Below are positions 47,789 to 55,700 of a stretch of 59,784 bases of DNA, piece after piece; position 1 is the stretch's first letter; each line of letters begins with the position of its first letter. Both the position numbers and the translations under genes were made by a program. Source of the DNA: Methanobacterium sp. GTDB lineage: Archaea; Methanobacteriota; Methanobacteria; Methanobacteriales; Methanobacteriaceae. Below the pieces are notes generated by a model. It saw only the letters and a program-made list of their open reading frames with translations. It was not told where the DNA came from and did not search any database. The stretch is from positions 1-59,784 of the forward strand of contig JAJFTX010000045.1 in the NCBI GenBank assembly GCA_021372715.1, in the 5' to 3' direction.

Positions 47789-48217
47789 CTATTCTAGGGC
47801 ATCATCTACTCTATCACCGATTATATCAGCGATCCTGGGATCTGCTCCTAATGGTTCGATGTAGACTATTTCACCATCAAATTCTATTTCTTCCTGTTTC
47901 ATATGTAGATAATGTGCACCTTCACGTCCATTACCTAAACCCATCATGTAAGGAATATCCTGTTTGGTGTGAAGACCATGGGCTAGGAAAACAGGCATAG
48001 CAATAATTTTAGTTACACCTTTTTTTGCCAGCATATTTATTGCACTGGGGATGGTCGGTTTCTCCACATTCATAAATCCTACTTCAACAGGATAATCTGA
48101 CTTTTCTTTATACTTTTCAGCCAGTTCAAATATCACTTTGTTACCAGAGGATAAACTGCTTCCATGCCCTATTAGTAAAATGCCAATACTTTCATCTGAG
48201 TGAGAATTTTTCTCCAT
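47789..48217 (-). CDS. cfbA: sirohydrochlorin cobalto-/nickelochelatase
   Basis: Small class II chelatase (CbiXS/CfbA) that inserts nickel into sirohydrochlorin in F430 synthesis, or cobalt for cobamides. The 142 residues contain the metal-site histidines in LLIGHGSS and FLAHGLHTKQDIP. The frame is open six codons upstream from a TTG, but GGAAGTGA before ATG at 48217 (MEKNSHSDE) fits better. Placed after nicotianamine synthase in the same direction. Confidence 0.9.
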   Translation of the reverse strand: MEKNSHSDESIGILLIGHGSSLSSGNKVIFELAEKYKEKSDYPVEVGFMNVEKPTIPSAINMLAKKGVTKIIAMPVFLAHGLHTKQDIPYMMGLGNGREGAHYLHMKQEEIEFDGEIVYIEPLGADPRIADIIGDRVDDALE

Positions 48218-48288
48218 TATATTCACTTCCTTCAATAAGAAAATCGTTTCTAAATAAATAAATTTAATTCAATCACATTTAATTTAAG

Positions 48289-49092
48289 TTAGACTATTTT
48301 TCTGATCAATACGGATGTATTGTTAATCTTACCTGTTGGTAGTATCATAACCTCCTTATGGAAACCACGGGTGGCTTTTTCTGTAACTGGAGAATATAAT
48401 ATTGCCCTCATACCGGTGTATGTCCTGTAGATTACAGGGGTTATTGTGTCCATTATATCCCATAGGTTGGTAAATATCCGCTCTTTGGGTTCGGCCAGGG
48501 CAGCTACCATTATCACCGTATAATCTATGTCCTTTACACTGTTTTCATCTCCCTCTACTACCTCAATTTCAGATTCCAGTCCCAGTTTTTTTAACACCTG
48601 GCGGGATAGTTCTGCCACTTCTGGCAGGATCTCCACACTCACACATTGTGATCCGTACAGTTTGTTGAAGAGGATCAGGGTCAGAGGAAGGGGTCCGCCA
48701 CCTATAAACACCACTTTCTGTTCGGGGGTGAATTTAACCAGCTGATTTTCGTTTTTTATAAGTCCCTGATAGCGATGGTAGAAGTGGAATGATTCCAGGG
48801 TTTTCCAGGGTTCATCTGAATTCAATATTGCCATTGCATTTTCAGTTTCCAATCTAGACCCTAACCTAGTATAGAACTTACGGATTAATTTAAGGGCTTC
48901 ATTCATTTGTTGATCATCTAGGATGTGCTTGGCAGAGTCAAAATCAATTTCCTGGTCATGGGCAATTACTTCAACTGAATCTAAAAGAGATATAATCTCA
49001 TCAATGGGTGTTTCATCAGTTTTATATTCTTTATAATCTTCAAGAGAATGGGCTATTGCTTTTATTTTATCCCAGTATTTATAACAACTCAT
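48289..49092 (-). CDS. archaeal nicotianamine synthase-like enzyme
   Basis: A 267-residue homologue of the Methanothermobacter nicotianamine synthase (MtNAS), which condenses aminopropyl units from SAM into (thermo)nicotianamine, a nickel/iron chelator. Conserved parts include the N-terminal helical cap (FDSAKHILDDQQMNEALKLI), the SAM site VVFIGGGPLPLT, and VAALAEPKERIF followed by IIYRTYTGMRAILYSPV. GGAGATAG precedes the ATG. It sits between cfbA and the hcg genes, pointing to intracellular nickel or iron handling. Confidence 0.9.
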   Translation of the reverse strand: MSCYKYWDKIKAIAHSLEDYKEYKTDETPIDEIISLLDSVEVIAHDQEIDFDSAKHILDDQQMNEALKLIRKFYTRLGSRLETENAMAILNSDEPWKTLESFHFYHRYQGLIKNENQLVKFTPEQKVVFIGGGPLPLTLILFNKLYGSQCVSVEILPEVAELSRQVLKKLGLESEIEVVEGDENSVKDIDYTVIMVAALAEPKERIFTNLWDIMDTITPVIYRTYTGMRAILYSPVTEKATRGFHKEVMILPTGKINNTSVLIRKIV

Positions 49093-49302
49093 TTTCTATC
49101 TCCATACAATAAATTAATTTATTAAGCATTAATGGGTTTATATCCTCTTTCTCCAATAGAATCAAAATAATAATATTAAATTTTAGATTTACATTGTATT
49201 ATTTGATCTTTTTAATATAAAATAGATTCTAATTGACTATTTTCTATTTTTATGGGTGGAAAAATTACATCAATTAGCTATACATCTTTTAAATTTGATT
49301 AT

Positions 49303-49881
49303 TTATAAATTATGATTCATTTTAAAAGAAACATCATCATAGTCGATAATTTTCCCCACATCATCGTTTAAAATCACCTTTAATAGGTCTAAAGCTTTTT
49401 CTACGCCCTTTTTTTGTCTTTTTAGTAGCTGAGATGAGCATAAAGAGGTAAGATCAGCGTAGAATCCTGAAGTGGTAACTATGGTGTACTTTTCGGTGGA
49501 TAGGGCAATACCGCCCCTACCAATACCGGCGGTGGTACCTATTCCTATATCGGCTTTGGAAACATCCATTATGGCATTGGCCATTAGGATTGCTACTTTT
49601 TTGTCATATTTTTCATCGTACACTTTGACCCCTTTGATTATTTTAAATGGTGTGGGGGCATCGATTTTTAAAATATTTTTTAAACCGGATAATGTGGGAA
49701 CGAAAACACCACATATAACGGATATATCCTGTTTAAACACATTTTTTACAGTTTTAATAGGCTTATTTGGATCATATAAATATTCACATCCAAATTCTCC
49801 TTCATAACCCTGAGATAATGCATGTATCTCTCGTGCGATTAATCCATGGGTGAAACATTCAGCGGTAGCGATTTTTATCAT
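49303..49881 (-). CDS. hcgF: FeGP cofactor biosynthesis protein HcgF
   Basis: Activates or carries the guanylylpyridinol precursor of the [Fe]-hydrogenase cofactor through a thioester at Cys9; Cys9 is present here (TAECFTHG). The 192 residues also show ADIGIGTTAGIGRGGIAL, typical of the family. Located 24 bases downstream of hcgE and likely co-transcribed from the hcgE promoter. Confidence 0.9.
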   Translation of the reverse strand: MIKIATAECFTHGLIAREIHALSQGYEGEFGCEYLYDPNKPIKTVKNVFKQDISVICGVFVPTLSGLKNILKIDAPTPFKIIKGVKVYDEKYDKKVAILMANAIMDVSKADIGIGTTAGIGRGGIALSTEKYTIVTTSGFYADLTSLCSSQLLKRQKKGVEKALDLLKVILNDDVGKIIDYDDVSFKMNHNL

Positions 49882-49905
49882 TAAAATCAGATTTTAGAAC
49901 TTTTT

Positions 49906-50547
49906 TTATATTTTGATTAACATCTTTAAAATTTCTCTAGTCATTATATTGGCAATTTTATCCAAAACATACGGTGTTATGGGTATATTATCTTCGATGA
50001 ATTTGCCTGTTGTAACAATTTTATGATTTTTTTCAATTCCATGTTCTCTTAGTTCTCTTACTACTGGGTTTTTATCATCTGCTTGGGAGATATCCATGGT
50101 TAATATTTCTTCTGCGCCGATACCAAAAACACCAGCGGTACTTATGGTTTTAGCCCCCATATCATGTGCTCTTTTTATTGCGGCGGCTGTGATTGGTATG
50201 GTATTTCCTCCGGCTATTTGGATGCTTACCACATCTCCATAGATGAGATCTAAATTTTTAAGAGTTAAATCTTCCCGGACACTTATAATTTTTCTAATAT
50301 TTTCTGGGTGGGTGCAGAGACTGGAGAGAAGATCTACCTTATAATCACCAAAGTTTCCACCTAAAAGCTTAAAAATGATATCTGATGATGAAATTTTCTG
50401 ATTATCGATGGCGGTTATTTTATTTGGTCCTCCTCGGTGGACTTGAATTAAATTTACACCAATTTTTATCCCTAATCTTCCAACACCCACCAGTGTAACG
50501 TGGCGTTTGGGAATTTTACAATTTTCCAGTTCAGTGATATCTTTCAT
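49906..50547 (-). CDS. hcgE: FeGP cofactor biosynthesis protein HcgE (ThiF/E1-like)
   Basis: An E1/ThiF-like adenylyltransferase that activates the carboxyl group of the guanylylpyridinol precursor. The 213 residues begin with a Rossmann nucleotide site (VTLVGVGRLGIKIG), carry an acidic contact (ITAIDNQ) and end with the methanogen-specific C-terminal region. GAGGCAAT precedes the ATG. It has its own promoter and an unusually long, structured leader. Confidence 0.9.
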   Translation of the reverse strand: MKDITELENCKIPKRHVTLVGVGRLGIKIGVNLIQVHRGGPNKITAIDNQKISSSDIIFKLLGGNFGDYKVDLLSSLCTHPENIRKIISVREDLTLKNLDLIYGDVVSIQIAGGNTIPITAAAIKRAHDMGAKTISTAGVFGIGAEEILTMDISQADDKNPVVRELREHGIEKNHKIVTTGKFIEDNIPITPYVLDKIANIMTREILKMLIKI

Positions 50548-50797
50548 AGATTTATTGCCTCAGAGGGGGGAAATTTTTTTTCTTTTGCATAAAATTTTTC
50601 GATAAGTTAAACTAGAATGAAAACAACATAATAATTGATAGAAATTTTAGGGGGACATCTTAACAATCTAATGATACATTTGAGCGAAAATGTGATGATA
50701 TGGGTTGTATGATGTCCCCCAAATTTTCATCTATTTTCATTTTGAGGTAGTTGGCGGAAGAAGTAAACTATCCTCAAAATAAAGGGGGCGCATCTTA
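50548..50797 (-). ncRNA. structured leader or small RNA upstream of hcgE
   Basis: The predicted transcript begins near 50775 (TATTTATATAAG box at 50795-50805) about 230 bases before hcgE. Two stem-loops are evident. ATTTTGAGGTAGTT (50739-50752) pairs with AACTATCCTCAAAAT (50766-50780) with one bulge and a 13-base loop. GGGGGACATC (50650-50659) pairs perfectly with GATGTCCCCC (50711-50720), enclosing 51 bases with an inner ACATTT/AAATGT hairpin (50676-50681, 50688-50693). The GGGGG(A/CG)CATCTTA sequence recurs directly at 50784. Riboswitch, sRNA or operator are all possible. Confidence 0.45.
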
Positions 50798-50828
50798 TAT
50801 AAATACTTTTTTATAAATTAGTATTACT
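50795..50828 (-). promoter_or_regulatory. hcgE promoter: AGTAATACT-N14-TATTTATA
   Basis: On the minus strand AGTAATACT (50828-50820) precedes TATTTATA (50805-50798) by exactly 14 bases, as before the XRE-like regulator and the MFS gene. The remainder of the gap up to hcgD (50829-50980) shows no gene. Confidence 0.6.
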
Positions 50829-50980
50829 TTTAGCTGTTTATACGGTGTTTTGTATTAAACGTAAATGATTATTAAAGGTCATTGGGGGCATAATGAAATA
50901 TTATATTTGTATATGCTCCTTATTTTGAAATATGGGGAACGATTAACTGATTTGTAATTAAAAAATTTGAAATAATTATA

Positions 50981-51694
50981 TCATATTTTAACGGTCTTCC
51001 AGGGTGTTCCTTCATTGGTTAGAAGCGTTTCAACTCCAAATTCATTAATGAGTTCACCTAATTTTATTAACCCCGGAATTTCAGTTGCATAATGTGTGGC
51101 GTCAACCACACTAACCCCTAATTTCCTGGCAAACATAGCAGTTTGATGATTCAAGTCTCCGGATAAGAATAAATCCACGGGATAATCATGGGCTAATTTT
51201 ATATATTCAGGATTTTTTAAACCAAAACCCGAAACTATAGCCACTTTTTCGATTATTACTTGCGAATTGCAATTTATCATGTTAATATAATCAGTGGGTA
51301 GTGAATTAGAAACTCTATTAATTAAATCTTCAAAGGTGATTGATGTGGAACAGATCCTACCAATACCTGTTTCTACATCGAAAACATCCGTAACTCGCAG
51401 TTTTAAGCATTCAGCAAGGGCATCATTTGCCCCTCCTTTTACAATATCCCAGTGGGAGTGAATCACATAAACTGGGAATTCTGGTTCAAAGAGTGGGGGA
51501 TGATGGATGATTAACAGGTCAGCCCCTAATTTTGAGGGATCATAATTTGGTAAGAGGTCTAATGAAACCTGAACCTTGTTTACTTCCATTCTATCAGGAT
51601 CCAAATCACCTAAATATCCTATCTTATCATTTTTAAGGGCTAAATGAGGTGGAACTTTTTTCTCAATTAATTTGAAGAGTTTAGAGGCTAACAT
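50981..51694 (-). CDS. hcgD: FeGP cofactor biosynthesis protein HcgD (Nif3-like)
   Basis: A 237-residue NIF3/GTP-cyclohydrolase-1-like protein with a dinuclear iron site, thought to deliver iron for the FeGP cofactor. The metal-binding segments LLIIHHPPLFEP (two His) and VVDATHYATEIPG (His, Glu) are present. It overlaps the end of hcgC by 14 bases, so the two are translationally coupled. Confidence 0.9.
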   Translation of the reverse strand: MLASKLFKLIEKKVPPHLALKNDKIGYLGDLDPDRMEVNKVQVSLDLLPNYDPSKLGADLLIIHHPPLFEPEFPVYVIHSHWDIVKGGANDALAECLKLRVTDVFDVETGIGRICSTSITFEDLINRVSNSLPTDYINMINCNSQVIIEKVAIVSGFGLKNPEYIKLAHDYPVDLFLSGDLNHQTAMFARKLGVSVVDATHYATEIPGLIKLGELINEFGVETLLTNEGTPWKTVKI

Positions 51695-52451
51695 TTTCTA
51701 CTTGGGAATCTAGTTTTTCCATATATTTATTTATTATTTCGTCACAGGAAAACGGTTCCAGGGTTGAAACTGTAATTGCAGGCTTTTTTAGAAGATCTAA
51801 AAATTTATCAACATTTTTTTCCTTAAATAATATGCCTTCATAGAATTCCATACCGGCCACCCCATATAGGGCTCCGGGGGTTTTTAAAGCATCTGTAAGG
51901 CTTTTACTTAAAATTTCCATGGTGATGGTCATGGTGCCAGATGTTTTAAAGTTCAGGCCATGAGTCCTTAAAATGCCTTTGTAATGAGCAGTTGCTGATT
52001 TCAGCCTATCCATTATGTTATTCTTTCCTTTTATCAGTTCATCACTCCCATCTGATGTGGGATCTTCCACTAAGAATATATTTGCATTAATAAGTTCGGC
52101 CATTTCTGGTGCTAAACCACCAAGACCAGTGGTGTCTATTACCAGATCAGCATCTTCGATTACCCTAATATCTTGGGAAAATTTAACATCCTTCCCTAAC
52201 ATATTTTCAAGATGAGGATAGATATCAACCAGGGTGACATTTGATGTCTTTTTTAACTCTTTGGAAAATCCTGAACCGGTGAGATAAGCGCCTACTATGA
52301 CGGTATTTTCAATATCAACATTTAATGACTTAATCCAAGTGGAAGTAGCATAGTATTTTTTTTTAATTATTTTATCCATCAGAGCTTTAACTTTTATCTG
52401 AGATGTGATGGTGAAGACTTCTGATGTAATTCCTTTCTGATAATTATTCAT
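51681..52451 (-). CDS. hcgC: FeGP cofactor biosynthesis methyltransferase HcgC
   Basis: SAM-dependent methyltransferase that methylates C3 of the pyridinol ring of the FeGP precursor. The 256 residues have a Rossmann-type core (TVIVGAYLTGSGFSKEL, VTLVDIYPHL, ADLVIDTTGLGG) as in characterised HcgC. It starts at an ATGA overlap with the hcgB stop. Confidence 0.9.
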   Translation of the reverse strand: MNNYQKGITSEVFTITSQIKVKALMDKIIKKKYYATSTWIKSLNVDIENTVIVGAYLTGSGFSKELKKTSNVTLVDIYPHLENMLGKDVKFSQDIRVIEDADLVIDTTGLGGLAPEMAELINANIFLVEDPTSDGSDELIKGKNNIMDRLKSATAHYKGILRTHGLNFKTSGTMTITMEILSKSLTDALKTPGALYGVAGMEFYEGILFKEKNVDKFLDLLKKPAITVSTLEPFSCDEIINKYMEKLDSQVENVSL

Positions 52452-52927
52452 TTTATCATCTTTAACCCGATTCTATATAGGGCTTGTTTTGTTTCTTCAG
52501 CTACAGCTATTTTTAAATCTTTTCCATGCACCACATGGGAGGGTGAAGTGGTGGCGGTGAGTATTCTCCCCTTATAATCAATTATTACTAGCATGGAACC
52601 TGAGCCAGGAATACCCAGTCGGCCCCGAGCAAACACCACATCACATTCGCTTTGATCAAGTGCCATAATCGCCTTGTTAATTGCGGGCATTCGATTTAAA
52701 TCTGCGGTATTGGTGTTTATTGATAATTGTTCCGCTTCAGAAAGCCCGAATTTCTTAAATACCTGATTTATTATTTTTACCTTACTGCTATTTCTGGTGG
52801 GTATTATAATTTTTTTAGCAGATTTCAAATATTCCTGTATAAAACCTATCTCTTCTTCAGTATCGCCATTTCTAGTTCCATTGATGGATTGTTCATCGGC
52901 TTTTTTAATAATCTTTTCCAATTTCAT
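52448..52927 (-). CDS. hcgB: FeGP cofactor biosynthesis guanylyltransferase HcgB
   Basis: Joins GMP from GTP to the pyridinol to form guanylylpyridinol. The 159 residues show the ITPase-like fold of the family (IIIPTRNSSKVKIINQVFKKFG; VVFARGRLGIPGSGSML). The open frame begins with TTG at 52951, but AAGGGA before ATG at 52927 suggests the shorter start. Overlaps hcgC. Confidence 0.9.
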   Translation of the reverse strand: MKLEKIIKKADEQSINGTRNGDTEEEIGFIQEYLKSAKKIIIPTRNSSKVKIINQVFKKFGLSEAEQLSINTNTADLNRMPAINKAIMALDQSECDVVFARGRLGIPGSGSMLVIIDYKGRILTATTSPSHVVHGKDLKIAVAEETKQALYRIGLKMIK

Positions 52928-53008
52928 TTTTTCCCTTGAATTAAAGTTCAATTATCCTTTAATTAATTCTAGTTCGATTATCCTATCTGATTGTAGTTTA
53001 ATTTCATC

Positions 53009-54031
53009 CTATGATTCTAGTTTAAGTCCCAGTTCATGAACTGCTCCAACAACATCTTTAAGATTCCCATAAGATGGAGATCCAACTCCTTTAACATCAG
53101 CAGGGTAATCTTCAGGAATTACTGTAGCTAAATTATCAGCTCCTGCAATTAATGAGTATTTAATATTTCTGGGTCCGATAGTAGGGGTGGGAACAGTTAT
53201 TCTTACTTGGGGGAACATCAATCTGGTTATGGCAATGGTTTTCACCTGTTCTGTTAGAGGACAGGGAGGGTGATCTTCCATAGGGGTGTTTTTATAGGGG
53301 TTGAATCCCATTATGGGAATTTCACCTAAATTTTGGAATTTTTTAAGAAATAGAAGATGATTAACCCGGTCCTGGTAAGACTCGCCTAAACCGATCAGTA
53401 ATCCTGATGAAAGTTCAATTCCCAGATTAGATATTTTTCTACAGATTTTAATTCTATCTTTAAGTTTTTCACCGGGTTTAAGTTCACAAAACAGATTTTT
53501 ATTTACAGTTTCTAAATTACAGCATATGGTATCAGTGTTATATTTATAAAGCTCTTTTAATGTGGTCATATTTAGATCTGCACCTACATTTACAAGAAGT
53601 TCCAGTGAGGTGTTTTCTTTAACAATTTTTGCAGCATTAACGGCTTGAAATCCATTATAACCATGTGCTCCTGAGCAACTTACCCGGGGGATGTCTGATT
53701 TTTCCACGCATTTAACTGCATCCAATATTTCCTGGTCTTCTTTAAAAAATGGATCATAGTATCCATCTAAAGAAGTTCTAGCTGCAAATCCACAGTATTT
53801 ACATTTAGGGGTAATTTGACAGATGTTGGTCAGGTGTACAGTTGAAGTGAGTTTAATAGTATTATTTTTAGAATTTCTTACCTGTGATGCGGTTTGTAAT
53901 AAATCCAGAAAATCATCTGCATATTTAATTTTAAATAATTGTAATAGATCATTTTTATCCAGTATAGGGTTCTTTTTAGCTTTTTTTAAGATATTTCTTA
54001 TCAATTTGACACCAGTAAAGATTTTTAGCAT
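53009..54031 (-). CDS. hcgA: FeGP cofactor biosynthesis radical SAM enzyme HcgA
   Basis: A BioB/HydG-like radical SAM protein thought to form the pyridinol precursor. The 340 residues contain the unusual CX5CX2C cluster motif that marks HcgA (CQITPKCKYC), the TVHLTNIC lead-in and a BATS-like C terminus (MGFNPYKNTPMED; RITVPTPTIGP). It follows hmd after a T-rich tract and is the head of the hcgABCD run. Confidence 0.95.
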   Translation of the reverse strand: MLKIFTGVKLIRNILKKAKKNPILDKNDLLQLFKIKYADDFLDLLQTASQVRNSKNNTIKLTSTVHLTNICQITPKCKYCGFAARTSLDGYYDPFFKEDQEILDAVKCVEKSDIPRVSCSGAHGYNGFQAVNAAKIVKENTSLELLVNVGADLNMTTLKELYKYNTDTICCNLETVNKNLFCELKPGEKLKDRIKICRKISNLGIELSSGLLIGLGESYQDRVNHLLFLKKFQNLGEIPIMGFNPYKNTPMEDHPPCPLTEQVKTIAITRLMFPQVRITVPTPTIGPRNIKYSLIAGADNLATVIPEDYPADVKGVGSPSYGNLKDVVGAVHELGLKLES

Positions 54032-54052
54032 TAGAAAAGCGTCATTAATGGG

Positions 54053-54072
54053 GAAATAAAAAAAAATAAAAT
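54053..54072 (-). terminator. T-run between hmd and hcgA
   Basis: Directly after the hmd stop, the minus strand carries T tracts (plus-strand A tracts at about 54058-54066). This is likely to terminate most hmd transcripts while letting some continue into hcgA, matching the far greater need for Hmd protein than for cofactor enzymes. Confidence 0.45.
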
Positions 54073-54085
54073 TTGTTTAATTTTT

Positions 54086-55141
54086 TTATATATTGCAGGT
54101 GGGGCCTTTTCCTTTCCTCGTTTCCAGTACTTCTAAGACTGATGGGAGCATATCTGCAGCCGCCCCAAAGTTCATGGAATCTGCTGTTCCTAGCAGGGCT
54201 CCTGGGTCTAGTTTTTCTTCCATATGGTCAATTCCCACATTATTCATCAGATCTGTTACCTGTGATAGTGATTCTTTCGCCATCATCTGGGCGAAACCTG
54301 CTGGAGCTCCTAAAACATTCATAACAGAGTCTCGGTAGCGGAGTATTCCTGCATATGTTATTGCAGTCAGTGCAGAGCACATATCACAGACAGGACCTAG
54401 TAATTCAGCGGGTAATTTGTAGGCGTTTCCCCGAGCTGCAACACCCCAATCCACCAGGTTACATATGGCATCTTCGGAGGCGTAACCTTCGGCAACATAT
54501 ACTTGTCCCTTCATTTCAGGTACTGCACCGGGATGATAAGATGAGACATTGAATTTTGGTGCAATATTCATCTCATCACTGCTGATGTCCTCAAATATTT
54601 TCTGGAACATGGTGGTGGGTACTGTACATGCATGGGTTAAAATAGCACCTTCTTTAAGGTTGTCGGCAAATTTTTCGATTATACCTAACTGCATGTCGCC
54701 TTTGGGTAACCAGGTCATTACCCAATCAGCATCCTGAACAGCTTCGTTATCATCGGTGGTGATTTCGAAACCTAAATCTTCAGGGTGGGTGAAATGAATT
54801 GCACCTTCTGGTGGTTTAGGAAGGTCTTTAGCCACTGTATTGACTTTTTCTCGGATCTGTGGCATTATGCTTTCCGGGTTATCTTTATGGGCTTCAATCA
54901 CTGCCTCATATTCAAAATCGTCTATGACTTTAAAGTCATTGTCGAATGAAGGGTCAGCTACTACAATTTCATCCACTCCGGCTAATTCTTTCAATTCTGC
55001 ACCCATTGTAATGGTGGAATGGGTCATAGCTATTTCTGGTTTACCTACTTGTTCTGCTACTTCACAGGCTCGGCTGAAGTTGGTTATCCCACTGGCTGCG
55101 TGAGTACGATAACATCCAGCGCCTAATATTGCAAGTTTCAT
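54086..55141 (-). CDS. hmd: [Fe]-hydrogenase (H2-forming methylene-H4MPT dehydrogenase)
   Basis: Nickel-free hydrogenase that reduces methenyl-tetrahydromethanopterin with H2 in methanogenesis. The 351 residues match Hmd throughout: MKLAILGAGCYRTHAA with catalytic His14, the iron ligand Cys172 in THACTVPTT, SYHPGAVPEMKGQVYVAEG, and the C-terminal LGTADSMNFG. The frame is open seven codons upstream, but GGAGTGAT before ATG at 55141 sets the start. Upstream are paired AGTAATA-type sites around its TATA box. Divergent from flp. Confidence 0.97.
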   Translation of the reverse strand: MKLAILGAGCYRTHAASGITNFSRACEVAEQVGKPEIAMTHSTITMGAELKELAGVDEIVVADPSFDNDFKVIDDFEYEAVIEAHKDNPESIMPQIREKVNTVAKDLPKPPEGAIHFTHPEDLGFEITTDDNEAVQDADWVMTWLPKGDMQLGIIEKFADNLKEGAILTHACTVPTTMFQKIFEDISSDEMNIAPKFNVSSYHPGAVPEMKGQVYVAEGYASEDAICNLVDWGVAARGNAYKLPAELLGPVCDMCSALTAITYAGILRYRDSVMNVLGAPAGFAQMMAKESLSQVTDLMNNVGIDHMEEKLDPGALLGTADSMNFGAAADMLPSVLEVLETRKGKGPTCNI

Positions 55142-55163
55142 ACTATCACTCCTTTTTTTCACT

Positions 55164-55249
55164 AAATAGTAATACTACTTATTTATTTTGTAGTACAAAA
55201 TTTAGATGATCAAAATGTAATATAAATGTTTTGATTGATATTACTATTT
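55164..55249 (-). promoter_or_regulatory. hmd promoter flanked by an 11-bp inverted repeat
   Basis: AAATAGTAATA at 55164-55174 and its exact complement TATTACTATTT at 55239-55249 flank the hmd TATA region (CATTTATATT at about 55219-55228). The inner copy extends to AGTAATACTACTTA (55168-55181), identical to a 14-mer before flpE, and TACTAC-N11-GTAGTA (55173-55195) lies at the expected transcription start. This is an operator-like layout, with one site above the TATA box and one in the leader. Confidence 0.6.
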
Positions 55250-55680
55250 GGCATATAAATTAAAAAAATGTAATAAAGTGCAGAATAAAATAAAAACATA
55301 GTAAAAAGAAGTAAATAAAAATATTTATTCATTCTATCTTTTAATAATTAAATAAAACTCAATATTTACGGATAAAATTCATTAATAAAATGTATATCAC
55401 TAATATAAATAACAAAAGTAATAATTTATATAAAAGTAATATTATTTTTTTTCCTGAACAAATTATTATATAACTATTATTAAACCTCCTTTTCTGTTAT
55501 TCTCTTTTTATAACATCTTTGAGCATATTAGTTCATTATTAACTATTTAAAAAATAGGGGATATAAGGGGGTTTTAATCATCAAAAGCACATTTAATTCT
55601 TTAAATATGGTATTTTCCTGATATTTGCTTATTTAAATTTGTAAAAAAAGTTTTAAAGAGGTTTTATTTATCCAAACGTT

Positions 55681-55700
55681 TATTACAGTAATACTACTTA
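55681..55700 (+). promoter_or_regulatory. flpE operator-like palindrome
   Basis: TATTACAGTAATA at 55681-55693 is a perfect 13-bp palindrome around its centre base and runs into AGTAATACTACTTA (55687-55700), the 14-mer also present in the hmd leader. It lies about 30 bases before the flpE start, at or just after the likely transcription start. Confidence 0.55.

Noticed and set aside
50865..50957. A 30-codon plus-strand ORF between hcgD and hcgE
   Set aside because: No ribosome-binding site, composition like the surrounding AT-rich DNA, and no recognisable motif.
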